From NCBI RefSeq assembly GCF_025464955.1, contig NZ_JAODNM010000107.1, positions 30,924-94,923 of the forward strand: a stretch of DNA of 64,000 bases, written 5' to 3'. Position numbers and translations under genes: made by a program. Below, piece after piece: positions 58,561-64,000 of the stretch. Source of the DNA: Amycolatopsis sp. (GTDB taxonomy: Bacteria; Actinomycetota; Actinomycetes; Mycobacteriales; Pseudonocardiaceae). The notes below the pieces were generated by a model that was not told the origin of the DNA, did not search any database, and saw only the letters and a list, made by a program, of their open reading frames with translations. The number at the start of each line of letters is the position of its first letter. The first letter of the stretch is position 1.

Positions 58561-58953
58561 GTGGCGAAGCCGCCCACGTTCCTGCCGCTGACCGTGGATG
58601 CCGCCCGGCACGCCCAAGCCACGGTCGTGCTGCACCGGGCCGTCGAAACCGATCGGGCCGCCGCGGACTGCTGGGCTTCCCTGCTGGCCGGCTGCACGTC
58701 GACCGGCCGATGGGGCCTCGGCCCGCGGCTCCGGCGCCTCTCGGAGGCCACGTCCCAGGAGGTCGGCACCCGATGGTGGTCGGCGGAAGGGGCCTCCCAC
58801 CGGCGCCGGGTCGCGCGCGCGCAGGCCGAGATCGAGGACTCGATCGCCGAGGGTGACGGGCAGGAGTTCGCTCGCGCTTTCGTGGGATACGACCACGCGA
58901 TGGCCAGCGCGGTAGTCTGCGCCGAACAGCGAACAGGGAGCCCGACAGCGTGA
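58561..58953 (+). CDS. Hypothetical protein between xseA and xseB
   Basis: A 130-residue soluble protein, mostly helical, that I do not recognise. It has TVVLHRAVETDRAAADCWASLLAGC, a Trp/Arg stretch (GRWGLGPRLRRLSEATSQEVGTRWW) and an acidic/helical C-terminal half. The GTG start is two bases after the xseA stop and its own stop overlaps the xseB start (GTGA), so it is embedded in the ExoVII operon. Its insertion between the two subunits is unusual; whether it touches ExoVII is unknown. Confidence 0.7.
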   Translation: MAKPPTFLPLTVDAARHAQATVVLHRAVETDRAAADCWASLLAGCTSTGRWGLGPRLRRLSEATSQEVGTRWWSAEGASHRRRVARAQAEIEDSIAEGDGQEFARAFVGYDHAMASAVVCAEQRTGSPTA

Positions 58954-59195
58954 GCAGCACCAGCAGTGAAGCCAGTGAGCTGGGCTACGAACAGGCCCGT
59001 GACCAGCTCGTCGAGGTAGTCCGCGAGCTCGAGGCCGGCGGCTTGTCGCTCGAGCAGTCACTCGGACTGTGGGAGAAGGGCGAGCAGCTCGCCAAAGTGT
59101 GTGAGCGGCACCTCGAAGGGGCCCGTGAACGCATCGAAACCGCCCTGGCCTCGGCCGAAGCGGGCGACGAGAAGGCCGCCGACGACTCCCAGTGA
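58950..59195 (+). CDS. xseB: Exodeoxyribonuclease VII small subunit
   Basis: An 81-residue helical protein with the XseB pattern: LGYEQARDQLVEVVRELEAGGLSLEQSLGLWEKGEQLAKVCERHLEGARERIE, forming the two-helix unit that binds several copies to XseA. Acidic C-terminal tail. GTG start overlaps the previous stop. Function secure. Confidence 0.95.
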   Translation: MSSTSSEASELGYEQARDQLVEVVRELEAGGLSLEQSLGLWEKGEQLAKVCERHLEGARERIETALASAEAGDEKAADDSQ

Positions 59196-59280
59196 CGTTC
59201 GCCATGCCGCCGCTTCCTTCGGGTGCCCCGGGTATCTGAGAGACTGAGCACCCGCCGAGCACCGTTACCCGGGAGGCAGC

Positions 59281-60348
59281 ATGTCCAGTGGCAGCGAGTC
59301 AGCCAAAGCGCCCCGACGCAGGGAAGCGCCCGACCGCAACTTAGCGATGGAGCTGGTCCGGGTGACCGAGGCCGGCGCGATGGCGGCCGGCCGCTGGGTC
59401 GGCAAGGGCGACAAGATCGGCGGTGACGGCGCCGCGGTCGACGCGATGCGGCAGCTCGTCGCCACGGTGTCGATGCGCGGAGTGGTCGTGATCGGTGAGG
59501 GCGAGAAGGACGAAGCGCCCATGCTGTTCAACGGCGAAGAGGTCGGCAACGGCGACGGACCCGACTGCGACGTCGCGGTGGACCCGGTCGACGGCACCAC
59601 GCTGATGGCCAAGGGCATGCCGAACGCGCTCGCGGTACTCGCCGTGGCCGAACGTGGAGCGATGTTCGACCCGTCTGCGGTGTTCTACATGGAGAAGCTG
59701 GCTGTCGGCCCCGAGGCCGCCGGCCTCGTCGACCTGGCCGCGCCGATCGCGGAGAACATCCGCCGGGTCGCGAAGGCCAAGCACAGCGGCGTTTCCGACG
59801 TCGTCGTGTGTGTACTGGACAGGCCACGGCACGAAAAGATCATCCAGGAGATTCGCGACGCCGGCGCCCGCGTTCACTTCATCTCCGACGGTGACGTGGC
59901 CGGCGCCATCGCGACGGCCCGCCCGAACACCGGCGTCGACATGCTGATCGGCATCGGCGGCACCCCCGAGGGCATCATCGCGGCCGCCGCGATGAAGTGC
60001 CTCGGCGGCGAGCTGCAGGGCCGGCTGTGGCCGAAGGACGCCGCCGAGCGGGAGAAGGCGCTGGCCGCCGGACACGACCTCGACCGAATCCTCGGCACCG
60101 ACGACCTCGTCCAGGGCGACAACGTGTTCTTCTGCGCCACCGGCGTGACCGACGGCGACCTGCTACGCGGCGTGCACTACCGCGCGGGCGGCGCGACCAC
60201 GCAGTCGATCGTCATGCGCTCGAAGTCGGGCACGGTCCGCATGATCGACGGCTACCACCGCCTCGCGAAGCTGCAGGCGTACGCCTCGATCGACTTCGAC
60301 GGCAGCCTCTACGAACCGTCCGACGACGCCGTGCCGCCGCTGCCGTGA
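59281..60348 (+). CDS. glpX: Fructose-1,6-bisphosphatase class II (GlpX)
   Basis: Gluconeogenic phosphatase producing fructose-6-phosphate; in actinobacteria GlpX is usually the main FBPase. The 355-residue protein has RNLAMELVRVTEAGAMAAGRWVGKGDK, the metal motif GEGEKDEAPM (72-81), DPVDGTT (101-107), YMEKL and GIGGTPEGIIAAAAMKCLGGELQGRLWP. GGGAGGC precedes the ATG. Position between xseB and fumC matches mycobacteria (glpX Rv1099c, fum Rv1098c). Its stop overlaps the start of a secreted protease gene, which is not part of that order. Confidence 0.96.
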   Translation: MSSGSESAKAPRRREAPDRNLAMELVRVTEAGAMAAGRWVGKGDKIGGDGAAVDAMRQLVATVSMRGVVVIGEGEKDEAPMLFNGEEVGNGDGPDCDVAVDPVDGTTLMAKGMPNALAVLAVAERGAMFDPSAVFYMEKLAVGPEAAGLVDLAAPIAENIRRVAKAKHSGVSDVVVCVLDRPRHEKIIQEIRDAGARVHFISDGDVAGAIATARPNTGVDMLIGIGGTPEGIIAAAAMKCLGGELQGRLWPKDAAEREKALAAGHDLDRILGTDDLVQGDNVFFCATGVTDGDLLRGVHYRAGGATTQSIVMRSKSGTVRMIDGYHRLAKLQAYASIDFDGSLYEPSDDAVPPLP

Positions 60349-61259
60349 AACCGTCCGCGCCCAAGCTCCTCGCCGTCGCCGCCGCCGGCCTGCTCGTCTG
60401 CCTGGTGGTGGGCACGCAGCCGTCGGCGGTGGCGCAGCCGCGCATCGTCGGCGGCACCGCGGCGGACCAGCCGTACCCGTTCATGGTTTCGCTGCACAGC
60501 ACGTCCGGCAAGCTGTTCTGCGCCGGTTCGCTGGTGGCGCCGGACTGGGTGGTCACCGCCGGGCACTGCGTGCAAGGCAAGAACCCGAACACGCTGACAG
60601 CGCGGATCAACAGCAACGACAACACCCAGGGCGGCGAGGAGGCTTCCGTCGCCCAGCTGGTGGTCAACCCCGCCTTCGACCCGACAGCGGCGCTCCCCGG
60701 CGGGGACATCGGGCTGATCCGGCTCGCCGCGCCGGTCGCCGCAGCGCCGATCACGGTCGGCACGGTGACCGCGCCCGGCACCGCGACGCGGGTGCTCGGC
60801 TGGGGCCAGACCTGCCCGACACCGAGCTGCGGCAAGGTCTCCGTGCTGTTGCAGCAGCTGGACACCCACCTCGTCGCCGCCACCGGCTGCACGGCCGCGT
60901 TCGACCCGAAAGACGAGCTGTGCACGGACAATCCGGGCGGCAAGTCGGGGTCTTGCTACGGCGATTCCGGCGGTCCCGAGATCGTCCAGGTCGAAGGCCA
61001 GTGGCAGGTTCTCGGCGTCACGAGCCGCCCCGGGAACGGGGACGCGACCTGTGCGACCGCGCCGTCGATCTACACCTCGGTCGTCGCCTACGCCGCGTGG
61101 ATCACCTCGATCATCGCGCCCGTCACGACGCCGACTCCAACCCCGACTCCAACGGCGAGCCCGACTACGTCGCCTTCGGTGAGCCCCACGCCGACTCCGA
61201 CGTCTTCGCCTTCGGCAACGTCGAGTTCGACGCCGACCTCCCCCGCCCCGACGACCTGA
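60345..61259 (+). CDS. Secreted trypsin-like serine protease with Thr/Pro-rich tail
   Basis: A 304-residue S1-family protease. Signal peptide about 1-30 (ending SAVA), a three-residue pro-segment QPR, then the trypsin N-terminus IVGG (34-37), so activation needs a cut after Arg33. The catalytic triad is H74 (TAGHC), D121 (GGDIGLI) and S208 (GDSGGP), and six Cys allow the usual disulfides. From about 262 the C-terminus is a low-complexity Thr/Pro/Ser linker (TPTPTPTASPTTSPS...) of about 40 residues, often O-glycosylated, with no recognised wall anchor after it. GTG at 60345 overlaps the glpX stop. Substrate unknown. Confidence 0.93.
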   Translation: MKPSAPKLLAVAAAGLLVCLVVGTQPSAVAQPRIVGGTAADQPYPFMVSLHSTSGKLFCAGSLVAPDWVVTAGHCVQGKNPNTLTARINSNDNTQGGEEASVAQLVVNPAFDPTAALPGGDIGLIRLAAPVAAAPITVGTVTAPGTATRVLGWGQTCPTPSCGKVSVLLQQLDTHLVAATGCTAAFDPKDELCTDNPGGKSGSCYGDSGGPEIVQVEGQWQVLGVTSRPGNGDATCATAPSIYTSVVAYAAWITSIIAPVTTPTPTPTPTASPTTSPSVSPTPTPTSSPSATSSSTPTSPAPTT

Positions 61260-61269
61260 CTACGAGCGC

Positions 61270-62259
61270 TTACTCGACGTTGCTGGAGTGGCCGGGGAAG
61301 AGGTGCGCGTCCGGGTCGAGCGCGACGGCGATGTTGTTGACGGCCGTGGCGGCCTCGCCGAACCCGGTCGCGATCAGCTTCACCTTGCCCGGGTACGCCG
61401 CGACGTCACCGGCGGCGTAGACCAGCTCGCGGGCGGTGGACATCGTCGAGTCGACCTCGATCGAGCGGTGGTCGATGCGCAGGCCCCAGTTCTCGATCGG
61501 CCCGAGGTCGGCGGTGAAGCCGAGCGCGGCGACCACCGAATGCGCGGGCAGTACCTGCGGTTCCTCACCTTTGACCTGGACTTCGACCTCCGACAAAATG
61601 CCGTCGCCGTTCCCACCGAACCGGGTGACCTCGGCGTCGGTGATGATGCGGACGCCCAGTTCGCGGGCCTCGCGGACGATCGACTCGGCAGCGCGGAACT
61701 TCGCGCGCCGATGGACGAGCGTGACGCTCGCGGCGATCGGATGCAGCGCCAGTACCCAGTCGAACGCCGAGTCTCCGCCGCCGACGATCACGACGTCCTG
61801 GTCGGCGTGGGCGTCGAAGGACGGCACGAAGTGCACCATCCCGCGGCCCAGCCAGCCGTCGCCGGCGGGCAGCGGGCGCGGGGTGAACTCGCCGATGCCC
61901 GCGGTGATGAGGACGGCCCGCGTGGTGACGATGTCGCCGCCGTCGAGGGTGACCTCGAAGCCGCCGTCGACGTCGGTCAGCGTCTCCGCCTTGCGATCGA
62001 GCAGGTACGTCGGCTTCCACGGAGCGACCTGGTCGACGAGGCCTTTGACGAGGTCACGACCCTTGACCGCGGCGAATCCGCCGACGTCGTAGATCATCTT
62101 CTCCGGGTACATCGCGGTGACCTGGCCGCCCGCTTCGGGCAGTGAGTCGACGATGGCCATGGAGAGGCCCCGAAATCCGGCGTAGTACGCCGCGAACAGC
62201 CCAGTCGGCCCGGCCCCGATGATCACGAGGTCGACCGTCAACTTGTCGGGCGAGCCCAT
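61270..62259 (-). CDS. Ferredoxin/flavodoxin--NADP(+) reductase, thioredoxin-reductase-like type
   Basis: A 329-residue flavoprotein of the YumC/TrxR-like FNR group, passing electrons between NADPH and ferredoxin or flavodoxin. FAD loop GAGPTG (15-20), second dinucleotide motif GGGDSAFDW (about 160-168), ATP-type AAGDVAAYPGKVKLIATGFGEAATAVNNI near the C-terminus. There is no CxxC disulfide, which separates it from thioredoxin reductase. The C-terminus lacks a clear aromatic stacking residue over the flavin (ends GHSSNVE). Convergent with the protease gene, ten bases apart. The electron partner is not encoded nearby; the Rieske ferredoxin at 936 is far away. Confidence 0.92.
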   Translation of the reverse strand: MGSPDKLTVDLVIIGAGPTGLFAAYYAGFRGLSMAIVDSLPEAGGQVTAMYPEKMIYDVGGFAAVKGRDLVKGLVDQVAPWKPTYLLDRKAETLTDVDGGFEVTLDGGDIVTTRAVLITAGIGEFTPRPLPAGDGWLGRGMVHFVPSFDAHADQDVVIVGGGDSAFDWVLALHPIAASVTLVHRRAKFRAAESIVREARELGVRIITDAEVTRFGGNGDGILSEVEVQVKGEEPQVLPAHSVVAALGFTADLGPIENWGLRIDHRSIEVDSTMSTARELVYAAGDVAAYPGKVKLIATGFGEAATAVNNIAVALDPDAHLFPGHSSNVE

Positions 62260-62449
62260 GGCTCACCGTCCTTCCGCCAGTGGTGGGTGGCAGTGATCGA
62301 GAACACCACGATCCTAGCCATTTCGAGACTCGTGAGGTGTCTACCAAACGCGATGCGAGCTGATCCCGGTCAGCCTCAGTGGTCGTGGATCCCGCCGACG
62401 TGCCCAAGCCCACGACGCGCCGGCCGTGATCCTGCGCAAGACTTGAGGC

Positions 62450-63847
62450 ATGGCTGAACAGGAATACCGGATCGAACACGACACGATGGGCGAAGTACGG
62501 GTGCCCGTCAACGCTCTCTACCGCGCGCAGACGCAGCGTGCCGTGGAGAACTTCCCCATCTCCGGCCGGGGCCTGGAGCGCGCCCAGATTCGCGCGCTCG
62601 GCCTGCTCAAGGCCGCCGCCGCGCGGGTGAACGCCCAGCTCGGCATCCTCGACGGCGAGGTCGCCGAGGCCATCGCGAAGGCCGCCGACGAGGTCGCGAA
62701 CGGCGACTACGACGAGCATTTCCCGATCGACGTCTTCCAGACCGGCTCCGGCACGTCGTCGAACATGAACGCCAACGAGGTCATCGCGACGCTGGCGACC
62801 CGCTCGCTGGGCCGCGACGTGCACCCGAACGACCACGTCAACGCGTCGCAGTCGTCGAACGACACGTTCCCGACCACGATCCACGTCGCCGCGACCGAGG
62901 CCGTGCTGACCGACGTCATCCCGGCGCTCGACCACCTCGCCACCGCGATCGAGGCCCGGGCCAAGGACTGGGCCGAGATCGTCAAGTCCGGCCGCACGCA
63001 CCTGATGGACGCCGTGCCGATCACGCTGGGCCAGGAGGCCGGCGCGTGGGCCGCGCAGGTGCGGTTCGGGATCGAGCGGCTGCAAGGCGGCCTCGGCAGG
63101 CTCGGCGAGCTGCCGATCGGCGGCACCGCTGTCGGCTCCGGCCTGAACGCGCCCGACGGCTTCGGCTCTGCCGTAGCCGCCGAGCTGGCGAAGGTCACCG
63201 GGCTGCCGTTGACCGAGGCGCGCAACCACTTCGAGGCGCAGGCGACGCAGGACAGCGTCGTCGAGACGTCCGGAAACCTGCGCACGGTCGCGGTTTCGCT
63301 GAACAAGATCGCGAACGACCTGCGGTGGCTGGGTTCCGGCCCGCGCACGGGGCTCGGCGAACTCGCGCTGCCGGACCTGCAGCCGGGTTCGTCGATCATG
63401 CCGGGCAAGGTCAACCCGGTCATCCCCGAGGCCACGCTGCAGGTCGTCGCGCAGGTCATCGGCAACGACGCGGCCGTCGCGTTCGCCGGCGCCGCGGGCA
63501 ACTTCCAGCTGAACGTCAACCTGCCGGTCATCGCGCGCAACGTGCTCGAGTCCGCGCGTCTACTCGCCGCGGTGTCGAGGTTGCTGGCGGACAAGGTGTT
63601 CGACGGCATCACGGCCAACGTCGAGCGCGCCCGCGAGTACGCCGAGGGCTCGCCGTCGATCGTCACGCCGTTGAACAAGTACATCGGCTACGAAGAGGCT
63701 GCCGCTGTCGCGAAGCAGGCTCTGAAGCAGAAGAAGACGATCCGCGAGGTCGTCATCGAGCGCGGTCTCGTCGACTCCGGCAAGGTCACCGAGGCCCAGC
63801 TCGACGAGGCGCTCGACGTCCTCCGTATGGCGCACGGCGGCAAGTAG
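62450..63847 (+). CDS. fumC: Fumarate hydratase class II
   Basis: TCA-cycle enzyme interconverting fumarate and malate, iron-independent. The 465-residue protein has the family signature GSSIMPGKVNPVIPE (about 313-327), TGSGTSSNMNANEVI (about 100-114), SGRTHLMDAVPITLGQE and the C-terminal KTIREVVIERGLV. Start ATG at 62450 with TTGAGGC upstream. Class II of fumarases, distinguished from aspartase and argininosuccinate lyase by the SSNMNANE and NDTFPT segments. Followed after 38 bases by repeats that may belong to an insertion sequence. Confidence 0.96.
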   Translation: MAEQEYRIEHDTMGEVRVPVNALYRAQTQRAVENFPISGRGLERAQIRALGLLKAAAARVNAQLGILDGEVAEAIAKAADEVANGDYDEHFPIDVFQTGSGTSSNMNANEVIATLATRSLGRDVHPNDHVNASQSSNDTFPTTIHVAATEAVLTDVIPALDHLATAIEARAKDWAEIVKSGRTHLMDAVPITLGQEAGAWAAQVRFGIERLQGGLGRLGELPIGGTAVGSGLNAPDGFGSAVAAELAKVTGLPLTEARNHFEAQATQDSVVETSGNLRTVAVSLNKIANDLRWLGSGPRTGLGELALPDLQPGSSIMPGKVNPVIPEATLQVVAQVIGNDAAVAFAGAAGNFQLNVNLPVIARNVLESARLLAAVSRLLADKVFDGITANVERAREYAEGSPSIVTPLNKYIGYEEAAAVAKQALKQKKTIREVVIERGLVDSGKVTEAQLDEALDVLRMAHGGK

Positions 63848-63885
63848 GACTCGTGAGTGTTCCAGCTCGTTCTAACCGGCTGTGC

Positions 63886-63931
63886 TGTCTCAGGACTTCG
63901 TGAACACATGTGTCCCACGACATCGTGAACA
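63886..63931. repeat. Tandem 21-bp direct repeats, possible insertion-sequence end
   Basis: TGTCTCAGGACTTCGTGAACA (21 bases, first 20 shown as TGTCTCAGGACTTCGTGAAC at 63886) and a copy at 63911 with 3 differences, 25 bases apart. GTGAACA-rich tandem blocks like this lie at the ends of IS481-type elements in actinobacteria, as far as I recall. Any transposase would be beyond the window. Confidence 0.4.
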
Positions 63932-63948
63932 GTTTCTCATACCGGTGT

Positions 63949-63980
63949 GTCCTGGGTCGGCCCTTGGGCCGGCCCAGGAC
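63949..63980. terminator. Hairpin at the right edge
   Basis: GTCCTGGGTCGGCCC (63949-63963) pairs with GGGCCGGCCCAGGAC (63966-63980), one G-U pair, two-base loop. Could terminate fumC or a gene beyond the window, or be part of a mobile-element end. Confidence 0.55.
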
Positions 63981-64000
63981 GTCTCGGGGTGAGGGGTTGG

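Noticed and set aside
61130..61240. Short tandem repeats (ACTCCAACC-type) in the protease gene as a CRISPR or satellite
   Set aside because: They are in-frame codons for the Thr/Pro/Ser linker of the protease.

Overview
The window is high-GC chromosomal DNA (no phage, CRISPR, rRNA or tRNA seen) from an actinomycete. Gene content points to the Pseudonocardiaceae, probably Amycolatopsis or a close relative: MtrA, WhiB2, mycothiol (MshB), LpqW, TypA, frequent GTG starts, ATGA/GTGA stop-start overlaps, and long perfect intergenic palindromes. The genus is inference; the class is well supported.

Layout. (1) 1-21 kb: the conserved mtrA / tmk / sahH / manA / SIS / manB / DUF3499 / metallopeptidase-like / glycosyltransferase / whiB2 block, nearly all on the minus strand, in the order known from Mycobacterium (Rv3246c-Rv3260c). 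Here mtrA and tmk are separated by about 4 kb carrying a Rieske ferredoxin, an IclR regulator and a dimethylglycine/sarcosine-type dehydrogenase with candidate operators. (2) 21-37 kb: a site-2 protease-like protein, mshB with two coupled genes, a five-gene peptide ABC importer, lpqW, typA, a small Cys-rich protein behind an iron box, and trpS behind a Trp-codon leader peptide and terminator. (3) 37-45.3 kb: a Nudix enzyme, a two-component system divergent from a LolA-like protein plus ABC exporter operon, a pterin dehydratase, small membrane proteins, and a threonyl-tRNA synthetase lacking N-terminal domains, preceded by a Thr-codon leader peptide and terminator. (4) 45.3-54 kb: ychF and a DNA-repair cluster (ada-alkA, ogt, sbcC, sbcD, rmuC). 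(5) 54-64 kb: the ispH / xseA / xseB / glpX / fumC block (order as in Mycobacterium Rv1098c-Rv1110), with an extra secreted trypsin-like protease coupled to glpX. The window ends in tandem repeats resembling an insertion-sequence end.

The most notable content is regulatory. Two aminoacyl-tRNA synthetase genes 9 kb apart each carry a short leader ORF rich in codons for their own amino acid, mutually exclusive RNA hairpins and a terminator; both leader ORFs appear to be read from leaderless transcripts. The Trp case matches attenuation known for auxiliary TrpRS genes of Streptomyces; I do not know of a described Thr case in actinobacteria. Other signals are an IdeR/DmdR1-type iron box over the -10 of a 51-residue Cys-rich protein, paired TTGCG-N5-CGCAA sites flanking an IclR gene, five CTCAG half-sites between a response regulator and its divergent operon, and a set of long palindromic terminators sharing sequence words.
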